NCBI RefSeq assembly: GCF_024666525.1
Contig: NZ_CP088294.1
Location: 3,534,001 to 3,598,000, forward strand
Direction of reading: 5' to 3'
From: Pseudomonas sp. J452
Lineage (GTDB): Bacteria; Pseudomonadota; Gammaproteobacteria; Pseudomonadales; Pseudomonadaceae
Length of the DNA: 64,000 bases
Both the position numbers and the translations under genes were made by a program. Positions 55,010 to 63,865 of the stretch are shown here, piece by piece (positions within the stretch are counted from its first letter, which is position 1; each line of letters starts with the position of its first letter). The notes beneath the pieces are model-generated. The model was given only the letters and a program-made list of their open reading frames with translations, searched no databases and was not told where the DNA came from.

Positions 55010-55372
55010 CTACTGTGATCTGAGTTCAACCTCAACTCCCTGTGCGGACAACTTTGTCTTGATGTCATGGAAGCTCTTAAACCATTCGTTAGCGGCAAGG
55101 TTCCTTGCCTCATGCAGTGCAAGTGCGAATGAATCTTCCTCTGTGGACGTACCGGCTACCAATTCATAAGTGCCGGACTGGACCAAACTTACGAGGCCGA
55201 AGAGTTTGCGTTTCAGATTGGGCGAGGAGAACCTCGGCTCCAGGTAAGTCCCGGATTCATCGTAGAAATGGACAACACCAGCTTCAACGTCAACCCCTTC
55301 ATATTCCCGAATGGCATCCTCGGCGGTTGCATAGATTTCGAGCGTTCCGTCCTCTTCGAATGCAAAGATCAC
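55010..55372 (-). CDS. Small acidic hypothetical protein (cassette 20)
   Basis: 120 residues from GTG 55,372, with GGGAGA seven bases upstream. Soluble and acidic (MIFAFEEDGTLEIYATAEDA; GVVHFYDESGTYLEP). Its GC content is higher than that of most other cassettes. No family recognised. Confidence 0.7.
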   Translation of the reverse strand: MIFAFEEDGTLEIYATAEDAIREYEGVDVEAGVVHFYDESGTYLEPRFSSPNLKRKLFGLVSLVQSGTYELVAGTSTEEDSFALALHEARNLAANEWFKSFHDIKTKLSAQGVEVELRSQ

Positions 55373-55392
55373 AGCCGATTCTCCCGAAGGAA

Positions 55393-55468
55393 ACCTAACG
55401 TTTGGTTAAGGGGCTGCGGAACGCAGTCCCGAACGAGCGAAGCGAGTGACTTGAACCAGTTGTTAGGC
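55393..55468 (-). repeat. attC 21
   Basis: Cores at 55,393-55,399 and 55,462-55,468; stem CTGCG-ga-acGCAG type. Next to the module shared with attC 7 and 10. Confidence 0.92.
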
Positions 55469-55718
55469 AGCGGGCATCGAGTCGGACGCAGGTAATGAAT
55501 ACCGCACTGTGGACAACCCGCAATTCTCTTGCAAGCGACTGTTTCTTTCTGGACGGAACCGCGACTGAGCGCGCTACCAGGCGACGCTTTGGATACACAG
55601 CAGCCTTGAGGCGCAGCGAGCAGCAAATGAGCTGGGGTAGGGCGGCGAACCGATTATTGAGCACGTTTCTGTTCCGGGCTGCACGGTGTTTGCCTGCGTA
55701 ACTGTGAAAGACTTCCAT
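55395..55718 (-). CDS. Doubtful ORF of a module cassette (cassette 21)
   Basis: 107 codons from ATG 55,718 with AAAGGATG upstream, basic (MEVFHSYAGKHRAARNRNVL ...). The frame runs through almost the entire attC, so its last ~25 residues are attC translation. The start region is shared with cassette 7 and the 3' module with cassettes 7 and 10. It may be a real small basic protein or a non-coding cassette with a retained start region. Confidence 0.4.
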   Translation of the reverse strand: MEVFHSYAGKHRAARNRNVLNNRFAALPQLICCSLRLKAAVYPKRRLVARSVAVPSRKKQSLARELRVVHSAVFITCVRLDARCLTTGSSHSLRSFGTAFRSPLTKR

Positions 55719-55746
55719 GCCCGCACATCCTTTAATTGCTGTTGCC

Positions 55747-55822
55747 GCCTAACGATTAAGCTAAGGGGCCGGCTTCGCCGGTCCCAGCGAACGGAGTGAG
55801 CGCTTTGAGCGACTTGTTAGGT
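55747..55822 (-). repeat. attC 22 (second attC family)
   Basis: Cores at 55,747-55,753 and 55,816-55,822; arm CGATTAAGCTAAGG; stem CCGGC-tt-cGCCGGT. Confidence 0.92.
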
Positions 55823-55824
55823 GA

Positions 55825-56133
55825 TTACTCATCGTCTTGTGTTGCTGTAACGTTAAAGGTTGCAATATAGTCGGGGTTGTTGATTTTTTCGTTAGTGCTT
55901 TTTAGTACGTAAATCCCTTCTTCGGCCGGTTGATAGCAGCTCAAGAATGGAGGTAATGAAAATTCATTTCCGTTGTTAAGTAAAACTACCAGGCCATCAT
56001 CTTCTGATGCGTGAAGAACTTTGCCGTGGATCTGCTCTGTAGAAATAACATTACCATCTCTGTCGCAGCGGTTTACACCAACTAAAACGTATTTTCCTAC
56101 CATGGCCTGGGCTTTGTGTTGGTCGAAACTCAT
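55825..56133 (-). CDS. Small hypothetical protein (cassette 22)
   Basis: 102 residues, soluble, beta-rich (GKYVLVGVNRCDRDGNVIST; EDDGLVVLLNNGNEFSLPPF), resembling a small SH3-like or immunity-type barrel; this is only an impression. AGG of the preceding attC core lies ten bases before ATG. Confidence 0.7.
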   Translation of the reverse strand: MSFDQHKAQAMVGKYVLVGVNRCDRDGNVISTEQIHGKVLHASEDDGLVVLLNNGNEFSLPPFLSCYQPAEEGIYVLKSTNEKINNPDYIATFNVTATQDDE

Positions 56134-56142
56134 GGCTTAATT

Positions 56143-56218
56143 ACCTAACGATTAAGCTAAGGGGCCGCGGAACGCGGTCCCAGCGAACGGAGTGAGCGAT
56201 TTGAGCGTATTGTTATAA
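56143..56218 (-). repeat. attC 23 (second attC family)
   Basis: Cores at 56,143-56,149 and 56,212-56,218; arm CGATTAAGCTAAGG; stem CCGCG-ga-aCGCGGT. Confidence 0.9.
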
Positions 56219-56222
56219 GCCA

Positions 56223-56510
56223 TTATGGTGCAGGGCTCTCGTCTGTGGCATCGGATGCCTTTGTGGACTCTAGCAGTAGATCATATTCTTTTTTCTTCCT
56301 TTGGTCAGGGACTACCCATGTTCTGCCAAGATGATCGGTCTCCGTTGTATATGAAATATTTCTTTCCAGGAGGCTTTTTGTCAGTTTGTTTCGTGCGTCT
56401 TCATTTTCAATATGAATGGCGAATTTCTCTTCGCGATTATTGATGAGGGCAACTGCTATGGCAGTGATTATTAATCCTGCGATGACGGTGATGAGCACGG
56501 ATTTACGCAT
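56223..56510 (-). CDS. Single-span membrane protein (cassette 23)
   Basis: 95 residues. One N-terminal membrane segment (VLITVIAGLIITAIAVALI) is followed by a charged ~70-residue domain (EEKFAIHIENEDARNKLTKS), probably periplasmic. Function unknown. Confidence 0.7.
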   Translation of the reverse strand: MRKSVLITVIAGLIITAIAVALINNREEKFAIHIENEDARNKLTKSLLERNISYTTETDHLGRTWVVPDQRKKKEYDLLLESTKASDATDESPAP

Positions 56511-56515
56511 ATGGT

Positions 56516-56592
56516 TTATAACGTTTGGTTAAGGGGCGGGCTTTAGCCCGTCCCGAGTGAGCGAAGCGAACGGTTTGAACCAATTGTTATGT
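56516..56592 (-). repeat. attC 24
   Basis: Cores at 56,516-56,522 and 56,586-56,592; stem GCGGGC-ttta-GCCCGT. Confidence 0.9.
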
Positions 56593-56594
56593 GG

Positions 56595-57056
56595 CTATAC
56601 ACGTTCTGTCAGCTTTTTCGAGCATGGGTCATAAATATAGCTTTTGACCATGCTGATTTTCTCTTCTGTAAGTCCAACTTGGATAAGCCATTTTTCTATT
56701 TCAGGCAAAGCTACATTTGTCAGCTGGTCTTTTATCTCTGATAAATATTCTTTTGGTGCCGCATAAATATATATTAGCCATGACGGGGAGTAATAACCTG
56801 CTTCTATCATGTGTTGTGGGGAAGAAATTCCAGTTGTCGGATTTTGATAGCGAATTTCAATTATTTTTAGAGGCTTTTTCTGCTTGATTCTTTCGTTATA
56901 GGAAGAGGCCCAGAATTCATCTTTATGCCAAAAATTAAGCACCAAACTTTCTAGCTGAGGGGCGCTGGCTAGACATGTACTTATTTTTTCAGAACCAATT
57001 GGGTAAGAAAAACCTTTCGGGAGTTTTTCCTTAAATTTTGTGAGGATCATGTGCAT
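56595..57056 (-). CDS. Hypothetical soluble protein (cassette 24)
   Basis: 153 residues; ATG 57,050 two codons downstream is an alternative start. Soluble, with an alpha/beta pattern (IIEIRYQNPTTGISSPQHMI; WLIYIYAAPKEYLSEIKDQL). No family recognised. Confidence 0.7.
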   Translation of the reverse strand: MHMILTKFKEKLPKGFSYPIGSEKISTCLASAPQLESLVLNFWHKDEFWASSYNERIKQKKPLKIIEIRYQNPTTGISSPQHMIEAGYYSPSWLIYIYAAPKEYLSEIKDQLTNVALPEIEKWLIQVGLTEEKISMVKSYIYDPCSKKLTERV

Positions 57057-57065
57057 AGGAAAGAC

Positions 57066-57141
57066 ATATAACGTTTGGTTAAGGGGCGGGCTTTAGCCCG
57101 TCCAAGTAAGCGCAGCGAACGACTTGAAGCAGTTGTTAGGC
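57066..57141 (-). repeat. attC 25
   Basis: Cores at 57,066-57,072 and 57,135-57,141; stem GCGGGC-ttta-GCCCGT. The arm sequence (caagtaagcgcagcg) is the most diverged of the main family. Confidence 0.9.
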
Positions 57142-57347
57142 CTGGCCTGCCCGACACGGTAGCCGCCGCAACGCAGAAAGAAAAGGCTGACGCCGCCGAG
57201 TTGGAAGGTGAGCGCGGTAAGTTATTTGTTACGGTGCCCGGCATGAAGCCAACTCCTTTTGATAATGCCACTAACCATGGCGACTTACAGGCGACGCGGT
57301 GTTGCGATTAAAACCAACCGGAGAAGAATTTTCGGAGGCTGCCTAAC
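57142..57347 (-). other. First cassette (25), ~200 bp, no convincing gene
   Basis: Lies between attC 25 and an isolated GTTAGGC core (minus strand) at 57,341-57,347. The minus strand has no credible gene. The plus strand has an open stretch to TAA ~57,311 (KEKADAAELEGERGKLFVTV and on), which looks like real protein sequence but without a start inside the cassette; it may be a gene fragment caught in reverse orientation. Confidence 0.4.
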
Positions 57348-57414
57348 TATAAGTAGGCGACATGCCTACATCTAGGAATATTCCCATATGTGGGAACATG
57401 TCTCCAGATGTAGG
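57341..57414 (-). other. Array boundary with nested inverted repeats (attI-like position)
   Basis: A lone GTTAGGC core (minus strand) marks the start of the first cassette. Next to it lie nested palindromes: GTAGGC/GCCTAC (57,353-57,369), CCTACATCT/AGATGTAGG (57,365-57,373 and 57,406-57,414), and TTCCCATATGTGGGAA (57,381-57,396). This is where attI would be, but similarity to a known attI cannot be judged; it could also be a site for another recombinase or a regulator. Confidence 0.45.
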
Positions 57415-57437
57415 TATCGCGTGTGTATATCTGGCCA

Positions 57438-57797
57438 TCACTTTTCGATGATCCGATCTTTCAATCCGAGTTTGATGGCGTCGCCGTAGCGGATGCGCCA
57501 GGTCTTCTTCTCCAGGTCCCATTTACCGCCCGCCCTTATGAGCAGACGTCGCAAGTCCTCCTCGTCGTAGTGGATACGCAGGGCAACGAGCTGGCGGTTT
57601 TGATACAGGCGTTGGGCGGTGAGGTTCTGTCCCGGAGTGGGGGCAGGTTTTGTTTCGATGATCAGTTCAACCGTGGTGTAGCTGAGCTGCTTGTCGCGAT
57701 CGAGGCGGTAGCGTACGGCTAGCAGTTGCTTGCCGTAGAGTTCCACCAGGCGTTTGGTGCCGTTGCGACCGGGCTTGAGGGTTTTGACAACTTCCAT
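57438..57797 (-). CDS. Small hypothetical protein at the array boundary
   Basis: 119 residues from ATG 57,797 (MEVVKTLKPGRNGTKRLVEL), chosen because AGGTGA lies four bases upstream; the open frame extends 23 codons further through a CPLC motif. The pattern KPGxxGTKRLxExYGxxLxxVRYRxD followed by TTVELI is one I associate with small uncharacterised proteins near mobile elements, from memory only. It stands where the integron integrase would be expected but has no recombinase motifs. Confidence 0.6.
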   Translation of the reverse strand: MEVVKTLKPGRNGTKRLVELYGKQLLAVRYRLDRDKQLSYTTVELIIETKPAPTPGQNLTAQRLYQNRQLVALRIHYDEEDLRRLLIRAGGKWDLEKKTWRIRYGDAIKLGLKDRIIEK

Positions 57798-57908
57798 ATC
57801 GTCACCTGAGCAAAGAGGGCAGATTGCCCGGTCAGCAGTCTGCCCCAATGCTGGCACTTTGCTCAATATGCTGCCGATTGCTGCGCCGGTGGCCGCTGAT
57901 TGAGCGCG

Positions 57909-59864
<1,956 letters not shown>

Positions 59865-59891
59865 AAGTGATTCCGGGTTTCGTGGTTCTTG

Positions 59892-59960
59892 CGTAGGGTG
59901 GATGTCGTCTTTTACATCCACCGGCCAGTGGTGGAAACGCTGCGCGGTTTCCACCCTACG
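59892..59960. repeat. Interspersed palindromic repeat, copy 1
   Basis: About 69 bases bounded by CGTAGGGTGGA and CCACCCTACG, with inner GGTGGAAACGCTGCGCGGTT. It lies between the synthetase and bdhA. A related copy is at 61,731-61,800. Confidence 0.75.
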
Positions 59961-59978
59961 GGTTCGTTGCGCCGGTCG

Positions 59979-60749
59979 TTACTGCGCAGTCCAGCCACCG
60001 TCCATGTTCCAGGCCGCGCCACGCACCTGCTCGGCGGCATCGCTGCAGAGGAATAGGGTCAGCGCGCCCAGTTGCTCGGGGGTGACGAACTCCAGCGAGG
60101 GCTGTTTCTCGGCCAGCAGCTCATGACGGGCGCGCTCGGGGTCGCCATCAGCCGCAGCACGGGCGTCGATCTGCTGTTGCACCAGTGGCGTCAGCACCCA
60201 GCCTGGGCAGATGGCATTGCAGGTGATACCGGTGGTGGCGGTTTCCAGCGCCACCACCTTGGTCAGGCCGACCACGCCGTGCTTGGCGGCCACATAGGCG
60301 GCCTTCTGCACCGAGCCGACCAGGCCGTGCACCGAGGCGATGTTGACGATCCGCCCCCAGCCGCGTTCGCGCATGCCGGGCAGGGCCAGGCGGGTGGCGT
60401 GGAACACCGAGGACAGGTTGATGGCGATGATCGCGTCCCAGCGCTCCACCGGGAATTCCTCCACCGGCGCCACATGCTGGATGCCGGCGTTATTGACCAG
60501 GATGTCGACGCCGCCGAACCGTTCCTCGGCATAAGCGATCAGCGCGGCGATCTCCTCGGGCTTGCCCACGTCGGCCGGATGGTGGCCGACCTTTACACCC
60601 TTGGCTTTGACTGCAGCCAGCGCCGCGTCAACCTCGCCGAAGCCGTTGAGCACCAGGTTGGCGCCGGCCTCGGCCAGCTTGAGGGCGATGCCCAAGCCAA
60701 TGCCGCTGGTGGAGCCGGTGACCAGTGCGGTCTTACCTTGCAGATTCAT
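59979..60749 (-). CDS. bdhA: 3-hydroxybutyrate dehydrogenase
   Basis: 256 residues. Short-chain dehydrogenase with the NAD motif TGSTSGIGLGIA, NNAG (VNNAGIQHVAPVEEF), catalytic Ser (NIASVHGLVGS) and YVAAK. The IQHVAPVEEFP and SVHGLVGSVQKAAYVAAKHG segments are typical of D-3-hydroxybutyrate dehydrogenases. It interconverts 3-hydroxybutyrate and acetoacetate. Lies between liuE and the synthetase on the same strand. Confidence 0.93.
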   Translation of the reverse strand: MNLQGKTALVTGSTSGIGLGIALKLAEAGANLVLNGFGEVDAALAAVKAKGVKVGHHPADVGKPEEIAALIAYAEERFGGVDILVNNAGIQHVAPVEEFPVERWDAIIAINLSSVFHATRLALPGMRERGWGRIVNIASVHGLVGSVQKAAYVAAKHGVVGLTKVVALETATTGITCNAICPGWVLTPLVQQQIDARAAADGDPERARHELLAEKQPSLEFVTPEQLGALTLFLCSDAAEQVRGAAWNMDGGWTAQ

Positions 60750-60787
60750 GCGGTTCTCCTGTTCCTGGGGCGCTTGCTTGCGTAGAG

Positions 60788-60816
60788 CTGATCGCCAGCA
60801 AGCTGGCTCCTACAGG
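60788..60816. repeat. REP unit
   Basis: Contains GATCGCCAGCAAGCTGGCTC followed by CTACA, a Pseudomonas REP-type palindrome, in the gap between liuE and bdhA. Confidence 0.8.
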
Positions 60817-60817
60817 G

Positions 60818-61720
60818 TTAGCGGCTGGCTTGGGTGGCGCGGGCCACGCGCGAGCCGTTGGGCTTGCCGAGTACATCGCAGATGCGTTGGCCGGCGGCGA
60901 TCAGCTTGTCCATGTCGATACCGCTGTCGATACCCAGGCCGTTGAGCAGGTAGAGCACGTCCTCGGTGGCGACGTTGCCGGTGGCGCCCTTGGCGTAGGG
61001 GCAGCCGCCGAGGCCGGCGACCGAGCTGTCGAATACGCTGATGCCTTCCTGCAGGCTGGCATAGACATTGGCCAGGGCCTGACCGTAGGTGTCGTGGAAA
61101 TGCCCGCCGAGCTTGTCGCGCGGGATCTTACCGGCGCAGACCTCGAACAGACGGCGGGTGGCGCCGGCGGTACCGGTGCCAATGGTGTCGCCGAGGGACA
61201 CTTCGTAGCAGCCCATGGAAAACAGCTCGGCAGCCACGTTGGCCACTTGCTCGGGCGCCACCTCGCCCTCGTAGGGGCAGCCGAGCACGCAGGAGACATA
61301 GCCGCGCACGCTGATGCCGTGCTGTTTGGCGGCCTCCATGACCGGCATGAAGCGCTGCAGGCTGTCGCTGATCGAGCAGTTGATGTTCTTCTGCGAGAAG
61401 GCCTCGCTGGCGGCGGCGAATACCGCGACTTCCTTGACCCCGGCGGCCACGGCGGCCTCGAAGCCCTGCATGTTGGGCGTCAGCGCGCCATAGACCACAC
61501 CGGCCTTGCGCTGGATCTGCGCGAACACTTCGGCGCTGCCGGCCATCTGCGGCACCCACTTGGGCGAGACGAAGCTGCCGACCTCGATATAGCCGAGGCC
61601 GGCGGCGCTCAGCTCGTCGACCAGGCGCACCTTGTCGGCCACGCTGATCGGCTGTTTCTCGTTCTGCAAACCGTCGCGCGGGCCGACTTCGACCAGGCGG
61701 ACGTGGTGGGGCAGGTTCAT
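60818..61720 (-). CDS. liuE: Hydroxymethylglutaryl-CoA lyase
   Basis: 300 residues from ATG 61,720, with GGAGAA five bases upstream; an extended frame to 61,795 runs through a repeat and is rejected. HMG-CoA lyase features: VRLVEVGPRDGLQNEK (catalytic Arg/Asp), GSFVSPKWVPQMA, SVRGYVSCVLGCPYEG, HFHDTYGQALAN and the signature-loop region GLGGCPYAKGATGNVATED. It splits HMG-CoA to acetoacetate and acetyl-CoA, the last step of leucine breakdown. Confidence 0.95.
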   Translation of the reverse strand: MNLPHHVRLVEVGPRDGLQNEKQPISVADKVRLVDELSAAGLGYIEVGSFVSPKWVPQMAGSAEVFAQIQRKAGVVYGALTPNMQGFEAAVAAGVKEVAVFAAASEAFSQKNINCSISDSLQRFMPVMEAAKQHGISVRGYVSCVLGCPYEGEVAPEQVANVAAELFSMGCYEVSLGDTIGTGTAGATRRLFEVCAGKIPRDKLGGHFHDTYGQALANVYASLQEGISVFDSSVAGLGGCPYAKGATGNVATEDVLYLLNGLGIDSGIDMDKLIAAGQRICDVLGKPNGSRVARATQASR

Positions 61721-61730
61721 GCATGTTCTC

Positions 61731-61800
61731 CGTAGGGTGGATGGCGCTTTATCCAACCACCGTTGGTTGGTGGAAAACGCTGCGAGGTTTTCCACCCTAC
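61731..61800. repeat. Interspersed palindromic repeat, copy 2
   Basis: About 70 bases bounded by CGTAGGGTGGA and TCCACCCTAC, with inner GGTGGAAAACGCTGCGAGGT. Same family as 59,892-59,960; it sits just upstream of liuE. Confidence 0.75.
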
Positions 61801-61806
61801 AAGTGA

Positions 61807-61897
61807 TGTAGGAGCCAGCTTGCTGGCGATGCCGATTTTCAGGTCCCTTGGCTGCATTTGTAAAAGGCTGATCGCCAGCAAGCTGGCTCCTACAAGT
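61807..61897. repeat. REP doublet (REPIN)
   Basis: Two REP units in opposite orientation: TGTAGGAGCCAGCTTGCTGG at 61,807 onward, and its complement ending ~61,897, separated by ~36 bases. It lies in the liuE-liuD gap. Confidence 0.8.
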
Positions 61898-61900
61898 GCA

Positions 61901-63865
61901 TCAGGCCTGCTCCAGCTCCACCAGTGCAGCGCCCTCGCTGACCATATCGCCTTCGCCGCAATACAGCGCCTTGACCGTGCCGGCATGCGGTGCGCGGATG
62001 CTGTGCTCCATCTTCATCGCTTCCAGCACCACCAGCGCGGTGCCGGCCTCGACAACCTGGCCGGGTTCGACCAGTACACGGACGATGCTGCCGTTCATGG
62101 GCGCGGTGAGGCCGCCCTGGTGGGCATGGCTGGCTTCGGCGGCGGCAATCGGGTCGAAGCGGGTGATGGGGTGCAGCTCGCCGTGCCATTCCAGGTACAG
62201 GGTGTCGCCCTGGCGGATGGCCTGCAGGCGGCGTTGGATCTGCGGCGTCTGATCGCCAGCAAGCTGGCTCCTACAAGTGAGCGTCTCGCCGATCAGTTTG
62301 GCCTGGCCGCTCGGGCGGGCCTTGTGGGCGTGCTCGCCGCTGCACAGGTGCAGCTCGCTTTCCGCCGGCAGGCCGGCGCGCCAGCCGCTGCGGGTGCTCC
62401 AGGGCGAGTGGTAGTCGTCGTGGCGCAGCTGCTGCGGTTCGCTCTGCAACCAGGCGTCGGCGGCCAGTTGCCAGAACGCCTCGGGCAGCTCGGCCGGCGG
62501 CGGCAGCAGAACGGCCTGATGGCGGGCGATAAAGCCGGTGTCCAGCTCTTCGGCGGCGAAGGCGGGGTGAGCGAGGATGCGCCGCAGGAAGGCCAGGTTG
62601 GTCTTGAAACCGCCCACGGCCGTTTCCTCGAGCATGGCCAGCAGGCGCAGGCGGGCCTCCTCGCGGTTCTCACCCCAGGCGATCAGCTTGCCCAGCATCG
62701 GGTCGTAGAACGGCGAGACTTCGTCGCCCTCGGCCACGCCGCTGTCGACGCGCCGGCCCGGGCCGCTGGCGGGCTCGCGGTAGAGGGCGAGGGTGCCGCT
62801 GGCCGGGAGAAAATCATTTTGCGGGTCTTCGGCGTACAGGCGCACTTCGATGGCATGGCCATTCAGCGGCACCTGCGCCTGGCTGATCGGCAGCGCCTCG
62901 CCACGGGCCACGCGAATCTGCCAGGCCACCAGGTCGAGACCGGTGATGGCTTCGGTGACCGGGTGCTCGACCTGCAGGCGTGTGTTCATCTCCATGAAGA
63001 AGAACTGGCCGCGAGCGTCGAGCAGGAACTCCACGGTGCCGGCGCCGACATAGCCGATGGCCTGGGCGGCCTTGACCGCCGCCTCGCCCATGGCGCGGCG
63101 CAGTTCGGGCGACAGGCCCGGGGCCGGGGCTTCCTCGACCACCTTCTGGTGGCGGCGCTGGATCGAGCAGTCGCGCTCGTTGAGGTACAGGCAGTTGCCG
63201 TGCTGGTCGGCGAACACCTGGATCTCCACATGACGTGGCTTGAGCACGTACTTTTCCACCAGCATGCGCGAGTCGCCGAAGGCCGATTGCGCTTCGCGCT
63301 GCGCCGACTGCAGGGCCTCGGCCAGCTCGGCTTCGCGCTCGACCACCTTCATGCCCTTGCCACCACCACCGGCGGCAGCCTTGAGCAGCACCGGGTAGCC
63401 GATGCGCTCGGCGGCGACGCGGAAGGTTTCCACGTCCTGCGCCTCGCCGTGGTAGCCGGGCACCAGTGGCACCCCGGCGTCTTCCATCAGCGCCTTGGCG
63501 GCGGACTTGCTACCCATGGCGTCGATGGCGGAGGCGGGTGGGCCGAGGAACACCAGGCCGGCGGCCGCGATGGCGCGGGCGAAGCCGGCGTTCTCGGAGA
63601 GAAAGCCGTAGCCCGGATGGATCGCCTGGGCGCCGCTGGCCTTGGCCGCGGCGATGATCTTGTCGACCAGCAGGTAGCTGTCGGCCGGCTTGGCGCCGCC
63701 GAGGTCGACGGCCATGTCGGCTTCGCGCACATGGCGCGCGTTGCGGTCGATGGCACTGTGCACGGCTACGGTCTGCAGGCCCAGGGCCTTGGCGGTGCGC
63801 ATCACCCGGCAGGCGATCTCGCCACGGTTGGCGACGAGGAGGGTGGTGATCTGTTGCTGGCTCAT
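61901..63865 (-). CDS. liuD: Methylcrotonyl-CoA carboxylase, biotin-containing alpha subunit
   Basis: 654 residues. Biotin carboxylase part: LLVANRGEIACRVMRTAKAL, the ATP-grasp loop AAAGGGGKGMKVV, NERDCSIQRRHQKVVEEAPA and MNTRLQVEHPVTE. A biotinyl domain at the C-terminus has the EAMKMEH site. It carboxylates 3-methylcrotonyl-CoA with LiuB. The ATG overlaps the liuC stop (ATGA). Between the two catalytic parts, a REP unit is translated in frame as CRSQLAGDQ (residues ~530-538), an apparent insertion in a linker. Confidence 0.95.
   Translation of the reverse strand: MSQQQITTLLVANRGEIACRVMRTAKALGLQTVAVHSAIDRNARHVREADMAVDLGGAKPADSYLLVDKIIAAAKASGAQAIHPGYGFLSENAGFARAIAAAGLVFLGPPASAIDAMGSKSAAKALMEDAGVPLVPGYHGEAQDVETFRVAAERIGYPVLLKAAAGGGGKGMKVVEREAELAEALQSAQREAQSAFGDSRMLVEKYVLKPRHVEIQVFADQHGNCLYLNERDCSIQRRHQKVVEEAPAPGLSPELRRAMGEAAVKAAQAIGYVGAGTVEFLLDARGQFFFMEMNTRLQVEHPVTEAITGLDLVAWQIRVARGEALPISQAQVPLNGHAIEVRLYAEDPQNDFLPASGTLALYREPASGPGRRVDSGVAEGDEVSPFYDPMLGKLIAWGENREEARLRLLAMLEETAVGGFKTNLAFLRRILAHPAFAAEELDTGFIARHQAVLLPPPAELPEAFWQLAADAWLQSEPQQLRHDDYHSPWSTRSGWRAGLPAESELHLCSGEHAHKARPSGQAKLIGETLTCRSQLAGDQTPQIQRRLQAIRQGDTLYLEWHGELHPITRFDPIAAAEASHAHQGGLTAPMNGSIVRVLVEPGQVVEAGTALVVLEAMKMEHSIRAPHAGTVKALYCGEGDMVSEGAALVELEQA
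62249..62277. repeat. REP unit inside the liuD coding sequence
   Basis: The bases CTGATCGCCAGCAAGCTGGC and following TCCTACAAG are the same REP as in the intergenic gaps at 60,788 and 61,867, but here they lie within the open reading frame. Confidence 0.85.

Larger units (their letters stand above)
43771..57347 (-). mobile_element. Integron cassette array without integrase (25 attC sites)
   Basis: Twenty-five attC-like repeats of ~70-77 bp separate short, mostly minus-strand genes. Each repeat, read on the minus strand, begins with a RYYYAAC core and ends with a GTTRRRY core and contains a strong central stem. Genes read leftwards, so the attI/integrase side should be at the right, but no integrase gene is visible up to 64,000; instead a small hypothetical gene and catabolic genes follow. 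The left-most attC lacks an intact outer core. The array is much more AT-rich than its flanks except in the attC sites. Confidence 0.93.

Noticed and set aside
43771..57141. Regularly repeated sequences as a CRISPR array
   Set aside because: Repeats are ~75 bp with internal hairpins and RYYYAAC/GTTRRRY ends, and the intervals are 200-1,000 bp genes; these are attC sites. No cas genes.
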